Assembly: GCF_965638725.1 (NCBI RefSeq)
Contig: NC_134949.1
Location: 108,172,586-108,236,585, forward strand
Direction: 5' to 3'
DNA: 64,000 nucleotides
DNA from: Aptenodytes patagonicus
Lineage: Eukaryota; Chordata; Aves; Sphenisciformes; Spheniscidae
Shown: piece after piece, positions 14,201 to 27,703 of the stretch
Position numbering within the stretch: the first letter of the stretch is position 1
Layout: each line of letters opens with the position of its first letter
The notes under the pieces: generated by a model
Database searches by the model: none
What the model was told of the DNA's origin: nothing
Seen by the model: the letters and a program-made list of their open reading frames with translations, nothing else
Position numbers and translations under genes: made by a program

Positions 14201-17200
14201 AGTAGGAGATAGTTGTTGAAAGTTGTTTTCCCTGATGCTTTTTGCACAGGAATTACCGTTCTCTCCTTACTGAGTGTAATCAAATAAAGCCTTCTGGAAA
14301 CTTGCCTGTAAGGTTGGCAGGTTTTTATACTCATCCTTGCAGGTATGACATAACTAAGCCTCAGGTTTGAAATGCCTAGATTCTGTGACACCATTGCTTC
14401 ATTTTGCTTCATGTTAGAGTCAAATCAGCCTATCTGATGTAGATAAATCACATATCTACACTGGCAAAGTGTGTGGTTTTTGCCTGTGGATCCTTTCTAT
14501 GAGGTCTTCAGAACTCCGAACCACTGTGTGGGCACAGAGATCCCTGTCACCTCTCAAAAGAAAAGATTTGCCTTTGTATACTTACAGCCTTGCGCTTCAC
14601 CTTGACATAGCTGCATTTTTGCTGCAATGCTGTGGATCGTTTCGGATGGAACGTGCGAATCGGGTACTGGGAAGAAAGCAAGGGTTAAAAATGCAATTCT
14701 TACATTTGGCAGCTATCAGGATGAATTGAATCGTTCTAAGATCTCTGTTATTTGTAGTCTGGGGCCATATGTGCTTTTATGTGTGTTATGTGGGGTGCCC
14801 CAAGGGTGTTTCTTTTGCTGGATGTGAAGGAGTGATTTTTTTTTTTTTTTTTTATTACACTGCTTATCAACAACCTTGAAGAGGGCTCAGTGCCAAATGT
14901 AGCAATACTGGCTGCAGCTACAAGAAAGGGCCTAAACACTGTCGAATCATGGATTGCCTTGACAATCCTATGAATAGTTTTCAGCTTAGGAGTGGATAAC
15001 TGGCTTGCAAATTTCAATGGGGAGAAATGTGAGGGAATGAGGCCAGAAGCCAGTGCTGCTCGTGGGGATTATGCTGCAGTGCACATGGGAGTGTGAGGGA
15101 CAATATGCAGCTGCTGCTGTAGTGTTGGAATTAGCTTTAGGAGTCATGTTCAGATCGCCTGAAGCGTCCAGTGGTTCGGTCCAATAATGGATTTATGTGT
15201 TTCTGCTTCATAACAGCTTGTCATGCAGCCCAGTACTGAGTGACAACTTATCAGAGAGTGCTGCTGCATACCGTCCAGTGCTCAAAGTTCTGTGGAGGAG
15301 GCGGATGTGCAGTGATAAAGAGGTGTTCAAGGGGAGAGAGGAGCATGAGAAGCTTTCCGATTTCTGAACTTGAGATAGCACAGTCATATGTTTGAGGAAG
15401 GGAAAGCGACTAATCATATGACTGAGAAATCCGTTTGAATTTTTATTTTTAATCGGGTTTAAATCCCTTTAAGGATTGAAGCAGGATCCTGAATGGAAGT
15501 CTTGGGAAGTGTCTCACTGAATCTCGCTTGATTAGGTCTGGGCTCTACTCCAGAGCTAATCAAGATAATGTTATGAAGCAAGATCGGTGCTTAGGGGGGG
15601 AAAAAAGGGGGGCATCTGTTTGCACTGAATCTAGTTTAACAGTGTCTTTTAAGAAACTGCTTTTTGGTGGTTTTTTTTTGTTTTGATTTTTTTATAAAAA
15701 TACTTTATTCCTAAGGACTTGTGTTTTCTGTTCTTTCAGGATAGCAGTGGCTCACAGGACAATGTTCCAGAGAGGAGAAGTGCATAACAAACCCACTGGC
15801 TTCTGGGGAATGATAAAAAGTGTTACAACATCTGTTGCAGGCAGTGAAAGTATCCTTCATCTGCATGCTGGCACCTGCCTTGGGAGGTGGCTCCAGCTTT
15901 CTTCTGTTTTGAAAGGAAGAGTGTTAGCTGGGCCAGTTACAAAGCATTTGTTTCAACACGTTTCAGCAGTCTGAGCAAAAGGCTTAATGTCTCCTGGGAA
16001 GTTTGCTCTCTAGCACTTGTACTGTCTGACCTTTGGCCCAGGACTTGGACCCATAGCTTTACTGTGACACAGTCGGGAGTAGTATGCTGCTGCCCTGCCC
16101 TATAAATGTGTTGTTACATCACCGTGGTTGAGGTGTACAGCAGGTCGCAGGACAGATGTGCGCACTTATGGTGTCATGTTGCAGATGTCTACCCCATCAC
16201 ATCGCTGACGTGGGAGACAACTTTCTATTCTGATGTATCCTCTCTTCCTATGACTGACCTGCACGCGTATTTTTCTCGTAACTTGAAATATGCTCTTCCA
16301 GGATGGAGAACCTGGGATGTACTTGAGCAAAGCAACGGGGTTGGCTGAGGTGCTGGAACAATTTAGCTAGCCTATAGTTGGCTTTCTGGCCATGTTGGAG
16401 AGCAGTGAGAAAAAGAAGGGCGGGAAGCAACTTGTTGACTAAATAAATTGTTCTCATGCTATAGGCTGGCCACTGGTACTATACTAGTGTGACAAAAAGG
16501 TGGATAGGAACAGGTGAACAGAAGTTGCTCTGCCCATGTGAAAGGGGTAGAAGGAACCTGTTGGGAATTACAAGGGTCTGTATTTCTCTAACTTAACAGT
16601 TGCCTGCCAACAGTTTCTGCCAGACCACCTGAAGTGTGCAGTTTGCATACTTAAGGCTGAGGAATCTTCTTCCTCTCCTTTCCCACTAGCTGTTAAAATC
16701 AGAATTTGGATATTTGACTAGACTTTTCACAATAATCACTAATGTGTTGGAGCAGTTACTCAGCAGTTTTGTTTATGAAGATGATGCGAGAGTGACATGA
16801 TGATGCGCTTCAGTGACAAGGGACGCTGATCAGAGTGGAGCAGCAGTGTTTGAGAGCTCTGGTTCTATTCTGCGATGTGTTCCCCAGGCAGAGGAATAAA
16901 GAGCTTGTGGCATGACTGCCTGAATACTGTGTACTGCCTACCTTCTTAAAATGGAGTAGTGTGCAATATATGTGTCCTTGAGATTTCTTTGGGTGCAGTT
17001 TTAACACGGAGCATTAAGACTGAATCAAAAAACTGATCTGCATCAAAAAAGTGGTCAAACCATTAGATGTGGCCCTTGGGCTGCAGGTGGGGAATGTTTT
17101 GATTTTAATTAAGAATTTGTGACGTATTCTAGCCTTGACTATGCTGGTTTGCCAGATCTGTCCCTTATCCAGCAAGAAGTGGATGCTCTAGAAGAGCTGA

Positions 17201-19926
17201 GTCGGCAGCTTTTTCTGGAAACTGCTGACTTGCATGCAACAAAGGTACATAGCAAAGTAACTGCCCAGATGGGTGTTAGGAGGCCAGAGTAGTTTGAAAG
17301 AGAATGTATGTTACAAGAAATTGAAAGCTGTTTAGCAGGTAAATGTTGAAATGTTGTGACGCGGTGGAGTGAGGATCCATTTCTTTAATTTGGGGTCTAG
17401 ATGGCAATTTCCTTCTAGTTCAGATACATACTTGAGTATGCCCCATGTCCCTACAGCCATTCAGGAACTTTTGAATTAAAACTTTTGAGTTCAGAAACAT
17501 TTGAATTAAGAGGTGTAGAAGGATAAAGCTGTGTTTGCTACTATTGGTGCTCCATTAAAATTTTGTGTTGTGGGTGATTGTGGAAGTGATATTTTTTTTT
17601 GTGTTCTGTTCCCCCTCCCTCCTTTTGTATTTCCAGGAGAGAATAGAGTACTCCAAAACTTTCCAGGGAAAATACTTCAATTTTTTGGGTTATTTTTTCT
17701 CCATCTATTGTGTCTGGAAAATCTTCATGGTATGTAAATGTTTTAATGCATTTTATGTGGACATATGCAAATGTCACACCCTGCATAGATTATGCTATAC
17801 ATGCAGTTCATCAAGTAATGCTCCAGTTTCCTTAAAATCCTGCTTCTGGAAATTCTGAAAGAAACTGGCCCTTGTTTGAAATAAAGCTCTGGATCTGTCT
17901 TTTTGTATAGAGCATTAGACAAGCAATGCTTACATGTGTCTATTTTGTACCTTCTTAAGACAATCCGACTGCCCCCTGCCCCTTTCCTTGGTGATACAAA
18001 GTAAAGGCCATGCATGTGTTTCATGTGTAACAGTGAGGTATGCTTTTATTTTCGTGTTTGAATGTAAATCCATCTCTCTTGCAGGCAACCATAAATATTG
18101 TGTTTGACCGTGTGGGGAAGACTGATCCAGTCACACGAGGAATTGAGATCACTGTAAATTATCTGGGCATCCAGTTTGATGTGAGACTTTATTAATTCTT
18201 ACAGCCTTTTCAGCAATTCCTATCTTATCTAAATAAAATCATAGTGCTGATAGGGAGAGAGTGATAGAGCCCTGAGAATGTGTCTTTGACTTCTGACTTA
18301 CTGAGGAGGAAGAGAAAATGCACCATGAACTTGGCTTTCACGCTGATTTTATGCTGGGATGGTAATGTGGTCTTGCCAGAGAGGCAGTGATTTGCTTGTT
18401 TGTTTTGGGCAAATGGAAGCACGTTAGTCAACTTGCTTAGATTAATACATTTAACTACAGAGTAATTATGTTTGCTCATGCACACAGGTGTTCTGTCGTA
18501 TACACTTTTTAAATATATCCCTGTGAATATGGGGTTCTTTGATTGGTGTAAGCTCAATCTGTTTTTCTCGTGTGTTTGGAGTAAACAATTGCTAATATAT
18601 TTATTAAAATGCCTGTTATATAAACCTGTCTACAATGGATATCTGTACAATTAGGAAATACAAAGATCCTGAAGAATTGGCAGCTATACAGTGTGGTGTA
18701 AATGGGGTTAGCATTAGAGATTTAACTGTATTCTTCCTGTTGATACAGGTGAAATTCTGGTCTCAGCACATTTCCTTTATTCTTGTTGGAATAATCATTG
18801 TTACCTCTATCAGAGGATTGTTAATCACACTTACAAAGGTAAGAGCCAGGACCGTTACGTGGTTTTGGACCAGGAAAGCTGTTATCAGATCCTTAACTTT
18901 AGATGGGATAAATACTGTATAAACTGTCAATGCACATTTTTGTTTTAAATATCTGAATATAAATACTTGCAGAGGGAGGAAGGGAGGAAAAATACCTTCT
19001 GCAGTATATTTCCCCACTTAGTCTCTATTGTTATTACTGTCGGGAAGAGATGTAGATGTTAAATGAGATGTTAAATGTAAGCAAGGGTTCAAAATGATGC
19101 TGTAGCCAGGGCCTATTAGTAAGGTTGACGAGATGGTGATCAAAAGAATTTAGATTGCTTAATTTGAGCTGCCAGTAGGACTGGAAAGGCATTAACTCAG
19201 GAGACGTGACTAATTGTCTTGACCTGGCTTTTGGTACCTAAGCTTAAACTTCAATATATATTGTTATATGACTTTTACCACATGGCATCACTGGCTTAGG
19301 GAGATTCACGTTTAAGACTAAGACTGCAGGTTTCTGAAAGTAGGGTACAGACACCCCTCCAGAAAGTATGCTTTTTCTTGTTTTTTTTAAATGAAAAAAT
19401 ATTGAATGGTATGTACCTTTCATGCTGTCCTAAGGCACATCAGACTTATTTGACTGCTTATTTCCAGTGCTTTTTAATTTTTTTTTCCTAGTTCTTCTAT
19501 GCCATTTCCAGCAGCAAGTCCTCCAATGTCATTGTTCTGCTTTTAGCACAGATAATGGTGAGTATATAGAACCATGGGCACGCCTATATATGTTTATGCA
19601 TGCATACATATTTGTGTGTGTGTGTACATATACACATAATAAAATCTTTGTATGCTGACCCATGTTAGCCACATAGCCAATTGTGAAACAATAACTACTT
19701 CCTCTTTTTTAATTTACAGGGTATGTACTTTGTGTCATCAGTGCTCCTGATCCGTATGAGTATGCCTCTAGAGTATCGCACTATTATTACAGAAGTCCTG
19801 GGAGAGCTCCAGTTCAACTTCTATCATCGTTGGTTTGATGTGATATTCCTAGTTAGTGCACTGTCCAGTATCCTCTTTCTCTATTTAGCACACAAACAAG
19901 CGCCAGAAAAGCACATGGCCCTCTAA
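2232..19926 (+). CDS. GPR89B: Golgi pH regulator (GPHR), complete, 14 coding exons
   Basis: Multi-pass Golgi membrane protein of the GPHR/GPR89 family, known as a voltage-dependent anion channel that keeps Golgi lumen pH and so glycosylation and trafficking. Coding exons: 2232-2273, 5018-5077, 5963-6066, 7580-7686, 8584-8685, 11867-11987, 12240-12320, 15740-15849, 17156-17244, 17637-17729, 18085-18180, 18749-18838, 19492-19557 and 19720-19926. All introns are GT-AG and phases join without a break to 455 codons plus TAA, the same length as human GPR89. Recognisable blocks include [10 protein letters not shown] at the N-terminus, FGFGWLFFM (residues 18-26), SPKHGILSIEQ near 135-145, the cytosolic loop with LQTMDMI and SKKKR near 195-206, and the C-terminal [10 protein letters not shown]. 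The start has a strong Kozak context (gccgccATGa) and lies in a CpG island. Most substitutions against human are conservative. The gene is convergent with PDZK1. Human carries recent GPR89A/B duplicates; only one copy is visible here, so the A/B suffix is nominal. Confidence 0.97.
2429..2440 (+). promoter_or_regulatory. NRF1-type motif GCGCATGCGCAG in intron 1
   Basis: GCGCATGCGCAG closely matches the palindromic NRF1 consensus (YGCGCAYGCGCR). It lies in the CpG island, 156 bp inside intron 1 of GPR89B. A looser version (gcgcctgcgcgc) occurs at about 2159-2170, upstream of the start codon. NRF1 commonly controls housekeeping promoters; occupancy here is inferred. Confidence 0.4.
8051..8107. 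repeat. Two-copy tandem duplication, 29-bp unit, GPR89B intron 4
   Basis: The unit gaggcagagaagctcaatga plus nine bases (8051-8079) is repeated immediately at 8080-8107 with a few substitutions. It lies in intron 4 of GPR89B, away from splice sites. It looks like a simple local duplication. Confidence 0.8.
10400..10555. repeat. Diverged direct duplication in GPR89B intron 5
   Basis: The segment around gtgtgccgcagctggggaat (about 10409) reappears in diverged form as gtgtgctgcagctgggaaat (about 10509), with related flanks (gcatgtacggtg / gcatggtgatgg, and tagtggggccct / aagcagggctct). The unit is about 100 bp and imperfect. I cannot assign it to a repeat family. Confidence 0.4.
12915..13055 (+). 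mobile_element. CR1 LINE, 3'-end fragment
   Basis: The segment from ttccatggaaacattcaagg through gtcaggttggac, gctctgagcaacctgatct and cttctaacccaaactattct follows the conserved 3' untranslated tail of avian CR1. It ends in the degenerate ttctat... tail typical of that family. It is a 5'-truncated copy of about 140 bp in the plus orientation, inside intron 7 of GPR89B. Divergence from the remembered consensus is modest. Confidence 0.85.
14838..14860. repeat. Poly-T run in GPR89B intron 7
   Basis: A run of about 20 T with no clear LINE or retrocopy attached on either side. Recorded as low-complexity sequence. Confidence 0.8.
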
Positions 19927-20355
19927 GTAAGGACTGCAGTCACACACTGCTCTCTGTCCTTTCAACTGCACTGCTGCAATTCCTGTGGACTGCAAAACTT
20001 GAAGAGAGCCAGGACTATTCTGTGTGTTCAGCAGTGTGTCTGACTCTTTGAACTTCCACACGCGTCATCATCAAGCTCTGTGGCTCATTTTGTTAAGGTG
20101 CCACGGCTTGAAGGAAAGGGGTGCACATATTGAATGTGAGATAGTTCATTGCCAAGGAATAAGGCCACTCCTTGGTACACCAATATCTAGGGGCATTGGA
20201 ACTTGCATAGTAGGCTGTCTGAGGTAAGACCTCTTACTGTTAGAAGAACATCTTCGTAGAAGGCACCAAGGAAATGTGATTTTTCTTTCGAAAATCAACT
20301 CATAATTGGGATTCAGAGGACGGCAATTCTGGAGTTGAATGTTTGAGTCTGTGGA

Positions 20356-20361
20356 ATTAAA
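20356..20361 (+). terminator. Candidate poly(A) signal ATTAAA for GPR89B
   Basis: ATTAAA is the commonest variant of the vertebrate poly(A) hexamer and the first such word after the GPR89B stop. T/GT-rich sequence follows within about 60 bp. Not confirmed by any transcript. Confidence 0.35.
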
Positions 20362-21551
20362 TAAGCTTTTGTAATATCCCATACAAGCATCACGGTTGTC
20401 TTTTGTCAGCCCCAAAGACTTGGCTGGAAGTGAGCTAGAAAGTGGCTAGGATTTGCCATCTGGCAGAAGTGAAGTGGAGAGAATTTCACTCCATTTCTGT
20501 ATGGAGTGTGTGCTAGGGTGTATCACTAGTACCTACTGTCCTTAAGAGCTGGAGATTAGCTTTCTGTTGCTGAGTCTCAACTTTGTTTTCTCTCCCTGCA
20601 TGAATGGAACTGAGGTTTTGGATTCCTCTTTGCTAGAGTTCAGTGTGAAGTCAAAGACCACAGCTATGCCTTGTTTATCTTATATGTTACAAATTTGTTT
20701 ACCTTACATGCTGTAAATTTGGTGTTCCCCACAACCTGTGTATTCTTCTACAGTAGCCCATTTCCCCTTCTTGATGTAATTCGAGGCATAAAAGTAAATT
20801 ATATTCATGTGACTTAAACTTGTAGCTTCCCATAGCCACTCTCTTAGGCTTTGTTTGGTTTAAAATTGTTCTGGAACATAAATCATAGGTGGTAAGAGTA
20901 AGACTGGGGCGGGGGGAAATAGCCACTCTAACCAATTTATTTCTGTGTTGTCCTCAGTATGCAGCAAGGAGGCAAAGTATACAGCAGCGGTATTACAGAG
21001 CCATTTATGTCACATTCAAGCAATGTGGTGTTGACTTGGAGTTAGACAAACCTGCCTGTCTGAATTATGTATGCTATTCTAACTACCATGATCCACAACT
21101 GTATGCAGAGAGAGAGAGCGCTTAAACATCTTGAGTTATGAATTATGAAGTTAGCTTAATGTTTGAAAGAAATTTCTGCAATGTTTGCAGGAGAAAGGAG
21201 CGTAATGCGCAGAGTACATTGGCTTATGCCATTTCACAGCAGTTGTACTGCTGCAAGTATCGCGTAGAAGAGTCACCACAGAGATTGAGTTGATGGACTT
21301 GGATTAGGGGGAGAACTGCCTCTCCTGGGAGACGGGGAGAAATCAGTTGCTCTTTATTAAGAGCTTATCCTTAAAAGACTAAGATGCTTATGAATCTATA
21401 AAACGTTTCCACCTTCTGCTGCAGTATGCTCAATTATATACTTCTAGTTATTTAAGCCTTTACAGAAGTGACTAACTGCCCGCTTTACAAGGCAGAAAGC
21501 CAATGAAGTGCAATTGCAGTGTGTTAAATGAATGCAAGTTACACTGAAGTG

Positions 21552-21557
21552 TTTATT
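21552..21557 (-). terminator. Candidate poly(A) signal AATAAA for PDZK1
   Basis: TTTATT on the plus strand reads AATAAA on the minus strand, about 150 bp beyond the PDZK1 stop codon. A second copy lies at 21353-21358. Choice between them cannot be made from sequence alone. Confidence 0.4.
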
Positions 21558-21708
21558 TCGGGCAGCTGCATTTCAGCAAGAGGTTGCAGTTCTTTACAGG
21601 TTCGGCACTCCTAGGAATAGTCAAGTTCTGGGAGGTGTAGTAGCAAAGAATGATTGAAGGAAGAGGATTTGGAAGGTTTCTTTTTTGTTCTTGGCATATT
21701 TTGTCTCC

Positions 21709-24700
21709 TCACAACTTTGTGTCATCGTTGTTGTCACTGTCTGCTTTTGTAGAGGCAGCTGATTGTGAAGAGGAGGATGAGCTTGCCTGCAGAGGAGTAA
21801 CAAATACGTTCTGATTATTTTTAGTTTGTAAACATGCTTGATAGTCTGCAGTGCTATGAAGGACTCCTGTTTTCATCTGCACTAATCATGTACTTGTTTG
21901 GATGGCAGAATGAGCCAACAAATGTGATTTTTGTTGTTGAAGCGCTTTTTGGTTAAGTACATTTAGAGAGAAATTTGTTCAATAGAGGTTTCTGATTGTT
22001 TAATTCCCATACCTGCTGAATTTGCACACAAAAGTGGTGCTAACATCAGATCTGCAAAATGCAGCTTGGTGACTAAGAAACTTCTGAAAAAACTTGCAGC
22101 TGGACACTTGCAGGCAAGGCTAATGAAAAATGAATAGGAGACAGTATTGGTCTTATTCTTCCTTGTCTGTCTCTTTTGCATGATCAGAAAAGAAGCATTT
22201 AAATATTTAAGGCTGACCACACAGAGGGTTCAAAATGACTGTTTCAAGAAGAAATACCTTCCTGCTTTTCTGACTTCTGTCATGCTTCAGATTCTTTCTA
22301 ATGGCATGAAGTGAGTAAAATAATTTCAAATCAGCATATTTCCTAGGTTATGATGACATTTTCTATCAGTTGCTCTTCCTTCTACAAAATTATCTGTCTT
22401 GAAATATTTCACCTGATTTCCCCAAAGGTGGTTTATGCTTTTTGGTGTATTTAAGCACTTTTTTCCCCGTACTTTCAGGATTGTATTGCCTGTTTCCCAT
22501 CTTCATTAAGGATGACTGTATTTGGATTATCTTGTTCCATAAAATCTCTTGTATGTGCATCCTTTCTGTGATTTAATCTTGCATTAAAGATACTCGCCTG
22601 TATTATGTGTGGGGGAAGGAAGAGTTGTTTATGATAATCAGACCACAGCTTCCCTTTTAATAACATAGACTGACTTGTAAAAAATCCAGGTTCAAGTTAA
22701 AAACCCTAGCTCAGGAATACATACTAGCTGAAAAAAGTTGTTGTCCTATTCCCTAGATGATCCCTCAACATTTACTTAATGCAGTATTACTCACCCTTTC
22801 CCTTGGTTCAGGTGAGTTTCTCTCTGGCTCTGACGGATGGTTTTCTGTATAAGCAGGAGGCTCAGAAGTGTCATGGACTGGATCTGCCATAGAGGCTGTG
22901 ACGGGAATGTTCTGGCCCTGGAAGTATTTGTAAGCATCTTTGCTGCACACCAGTAGTGTTAGTCTGTCACCACTATCTTGGATTCTTGCCACCACTTTGT
23001 CATAGGATTCATTCATCACGTTCACCCCGTTCACTTCCACCAAAAAGTCGTTATTTTCCACACCTGCTGTGTCAGCTGGCCCGTGGTTTTGTACCTGCAA
23101 AGGCAAGTTCAAACAGTGATATTAGCATAAAACTTGGAAAGATGCATTAACAACTGATGGTTAGCTAGACTATTGTGTTACTGCTTTCCTTACAAGATGA
23201 CAAAATAAGCATGGGGAAGGGGAGATTTGTGGGGCAGAAATGAATTGGGAGAGGCAATAGGCGTAGACATAATAAACATGGAACCCATCAGTTTGAAATT
23301 TAAGATGCATCTTGATTTTGATCGACTTTTGTTATAGAAATGTGGCATGGTAGAATCATGAAGACAGGTGGAAAACCAATTTTCTTATTATTTGCAGGTC
23401 CCTGTCCAGTAACTTTAAAGTTAACTTTACTACATTTCACAGATTCCTTAGTAATGAGTGGAACCCCTCCTCTCAAGAAAGCTAAAGGCACAGACATAAT
23501 TTGAGACAGTAGAGGTTTGACTTTTGCCAGCTGTGGAATTCAGAGAAGGGGGGGTAGAGCAGGGCGAAGGTGTCTCTCTTACATTTAGGGTGTTCTACAG
23601 TAAAATCTATTTAAAATACTAATTTTAGCATGCCAGTCTCATGGATAAAAGCAAAAATGAAGCAAAAGCTGTATTCCCCTTCCCTCTAGACGTCTGACAG
23701 AATGAGGAATGTTTTCTGGTGCTTATTTTTTATCTTGGTCCTACAATGTCAGTCTGACTTTAGCAATTGCAGCTCTTATCTGAGAGCGCTGGAGAAGAGA
23801 CTTGTCTTTTGTGGCTTTTCTTGAATGTATTTGCAGGACGGAAGGGAGGAAGCTGTCCGACAGACTACTTGAGCTTCTCCTTGTTCTCATTCTACATTAG
23901 TACCTCATTGATGAACAGTCCAGGCTTGTTCTTGATCATGTTTAAACTGAAGCCAAATCCACTAGGCCCTTTCACCATCTTGCAGATTCTTGGCTTGTGG
24001 TTCACTTTCTGCTCAGCGTGCAACTCCACTCTTTCCTCCATTTTAGCTGGAGTTGGATCTTGTGCTTTGTAGTAGTATGAGAAGGGGGAAATTTGAGCCT
24101 GAAAAAAGTGACAAATAAAACTTTGTTAACATAAAAACTTCTGTTGTGAAATCTGTATTAGGCTTCCATGCTCAACATGTTTTGTTTGAAACCTTTTTAA
24201 TGACTCAGACTTGAGCTGCAATGAAGAACTCTTTGCTATTAATTTCTGGCTGAGTGGAAAACTACTATGTTGATCTATGTAAGAAGGCAATTTTGTTACT
24301 CGTTTTGTTCATAAATGGTTACGCAGCCGTGTAGCTCTGAATTTGCTGTCTTAAACTTCTAACCTTTCTTGTGGTGTGTTTAAATTTAGAATTGTTCCAA
24401 TAGTGCCTATAAAAATCTGCAAGAGGCCAAAAATTTGGGTGTTTAGTGACTTGCTGTACAAGTGCAAGGAGAGTTGCTGAAGTATGGGTGTATCTTAGAC
24501 ATTTTCTGCAAGTTGAAGACAGCTCTGGCTGTCAGAGCAGACTGGCTGTTTCATTGCTGCATATGTCTCTTCATAATGATAAATTATCAATTCTTAGCAG
24601 TAGCTTGCATTTTCTTACCAGTCTATACATGGCGTCAGTCTCCTTATCCACTACCAACAGTGTGGTTTTTGCCTCAGAGTGCTTAATTTTTCCCACTACG

Positions 24701-27654
24701 CTTTCATGATCCAGACCATCCACCTGCTCGCCATTGACAGCTACTAAGATATCGTTGTCTTTGAGACCCGCCTTGGCTGCTGGGCTCCCAGAATCAACAT
24801 CCTTGATTACATGATCTAAGGTCAGAAGGGAAAAAAGATTGATGTGAAGGCGTATGCTTGGTAAGTTTAAAGACATTAAAATGCATGGCAAAGGCTAATT
24901 GTCAGAATTGCACTTCAGGTTGAGACCATTTCCTGATGCAGCCCTGTTTGCAACACGTCTATAGAGGACTTCTGTATGCCTAGATGACCTGTAAGAAGCC
25001 AAAGAGAATGAGGTCTGCAAACCTTGTACAGGAAGAAACTGTATAGCGAATGTCATGGTCTGTGTGTTAACTTGCTTCTTACCACCAGTATTTTGTTCCA
25101 TCCATAGATAAAAGCCATAACCGTTTTTTCCTTTCTGGATCTCAATAAGTCGTGGTTTGAGGGGAAGCAATCTTAGGCTGGCGCTCTCTTTGCTCAGTAC
25201 CATCTTCTGGCTTGTGTAATAGTGGTCAGTTTCTTCATTTGAAAGTAGAAACATAACATGATTTTCAGACGACTTTACCTGCGACAGTACATGTACAGTC
25301 TCAGACGTCACCCCTTCAACAATGTGTGGGAACTGTAGATACTTTGGTAACTGGTGTACTGATACATAGTGGTGTGTCGGTGCTGTTGATGAATGAGCCA
25401 TAAGGTGTAGGCCATGCTACTATAAGTTGATTTGCCCCCCCCACCCCCACCCCCCCCAGTCAGAAATTTTAGGCCATGACAAGATCTCGGGCATTTGAGA
25501 TCCAGCATATATATGAGGAAATTTTCTGTATTTCATACTGTGTTCCTGACCTCTAGGGAATTACCTGTAGAGTGGCGTGAGGGTGGCATACAGTGCCAGT
25601 AGAATCCAGTGAGCCTCAGTAGATAGTGCTTGGCTTACCTAGATGTGGAACTCTACAACATAGACATGTCATGCCATCTATACCACTATTTTAGATTACA
25701 GTGACAAGAGTCAAGTTTTTGTCACTCTTGGTCCTCTTCCATCTCCTTGTATTACTGATTCTAAGGTTTTGGGGTTTTGTTTTGTCTGTTCAACCTCTCC
25801 AAGTCCATTCTTCTCTTATTCCTTTCTAGTCTAATGGGTGCCCTCTTTACTCATCTTAACCAGCGTCACTCTGCTCCTGATGTTACTACAGCTGAACAAA
25901 ACACAGGTGTTGCACGGTTCCATAGTTAGTAGCGTGCACTGAATTGTGATGCTGGAAGGCCGGAGCATGTACTGCCTGTCTCATGGCTCTGAAATCTCTT
26001 CAGCTCCAGCTGCGTTTTAGCAGTGCCAATAGTGGAAAGCTGGAAGCCTCATTAGCAATGTTCTTTGCAGCTGAGACCAGTTGGTAAAATTACTTGCAGA
26101 GTAATTTTCATTAGTTTTGGACTTAACAGGAGAAGGAACTACTGTCTAAAATCATGAATTTTCCCTGTTCCATGCTAACTGTATCATCAGAGAGCTCCCC
26201 CTCTTCCTGCCCTGAAAACTGCATTTGATGACTTGCCCCCTTACCATTAGGAGTATTTCCAGGACTTCTAGGAACAGAGCATGATTTATTTAATAGGGTT
26301 CCTGGCAGCAATATACTTCTGTTATTTAAAATTCTTTGGCCTGTCTTGATGGCAGTATTCAGAGTCAGTTCAAGAGGCCACTTGACAGCAGAGCCAAAGC
26401 AGAGGGGTACTCTGCCATGTTGATGATACACGAACAGCAGCTTCCAAGATTTACTGAGAAGCATTCAAATCAGCCAGAGCTGCCTCCTCAGTAACCCTCA
26501 TAGGTTGCTGTGAAAGTGGGCCAGAACAGAAGATGAATCAATATACAAACAAATACCTTTTTCACCACTTCCTCATGTGTGTCATTTTCCACATTTTTTC
26601 CATTGATTTCAATCAGGCGATCATTATTTTGGACACCAGCCTTTGCAGCTGCTCCTTGTGATGAAAGCTCTACTATGAACAACCCCTTCTGTCCTAAAAT
26701 AAATGAAAACTCATTACACAGGGTAAGTCATTGAAATATGCCCAAATTTAATGGTTAAGGAAACTCGGCAATGATACCCTTAGAGGCTCTTGGTCTCTGC
26801 TTACGTGCAGATTACAGTGGCACCACAAACCTTCCAGGTAGACACACCTCTGTCTCTTATTCTGACCTGGAAAAAACACTTCTGTGGGGGAGGGAGGCAT
26901 TTGTTCACTATCTGCAGCTCAAACAATCTTACTTCTCTACCAAGAGTGCCAAAGGGGCTGATTAAGATAGCTGAAAGGGATTTGATTCCCTCCCAGTTTG
27001 AAGTGAGGAGCTGCTTTTATTGCTGGTTTATACATTTCATAATTTCCTGTGTTTGGAAGGCTTCCATGTTTGGTTTTTCAGCTATATTGCATTCCAAAAT
27101 ACCCTCTTTAGAGGTGATGCTTTCCAGAAGACTTCCCTATTCTGTTGACTGGCCTTGGAAGAAAGGCATATGTGGAAGAGGTTCAAAATCCCTTGCTTTC
27201 TAAATGAAATAACTTACAAATCAGGAAGAGCGTTTATTACAGCTGTCTAGAACCTTGTGTGAAAAGAACATCAAAAGGTTTGTGGAAATCACAAAAAAAA
27301 AGAAGGTGTGGAAGTCGCCTTCCATTCCTGAGGTGATTTGGAGGAATGGAACAGGACTTAATGTAACATCTTGAGTGTATATCTGGTATTTGAGCAAGGA
27401 CTGCAAGTTTGGTTTTGGTAAGTGGGTTTAAATAACAAGCAGAAAATAGCTTATTCTTTTCATCTTTTTTTTTAATATTTTCTCCACCCCATAAGAAATG
27501 CGGTCCTCAGAAAACCATACGCTGTGTATGCTGTACAGAAATGGACTAGAGATGGATCTGAACTCATCTTGCTGCTTCTCTCTGTTAGCAAGAGCAGTTG
27601 GCATGTCCCCATTGGCCCCCACGTGTTAACTGTGGTTGCCTCTGTCCCTGCTGC

Positions 27655-27703
<49 letters not shown>

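Larger units (their letters stand above)
19927..21708. other. Tail-to-tail interval between GPR89B and PDZK1 (both 3' UTRs)
   Basis: About 1.8 kb lies between the GPR89B stop codon and the PDZK1 stop codon, so it should hold both 3' untranslated regions. On the plus strand the nearest poly(A)-signal variant for GPR89B is ATTAAA at 20356-20361, about 430 bp after the stop. On the minus strand AATAAA for PDZK1 occurs at 21552-21557, about 150 bp after its stop, and again at 21353-21358. Transcript ends are inferred from these words only. No further gene is seen. Confidence 0.6.

Noticed and set aside
27660-27703. CRISPR-like or structured repeat array
   Set aside because: It is a simple dinucleotide microsatellite with no spacers.
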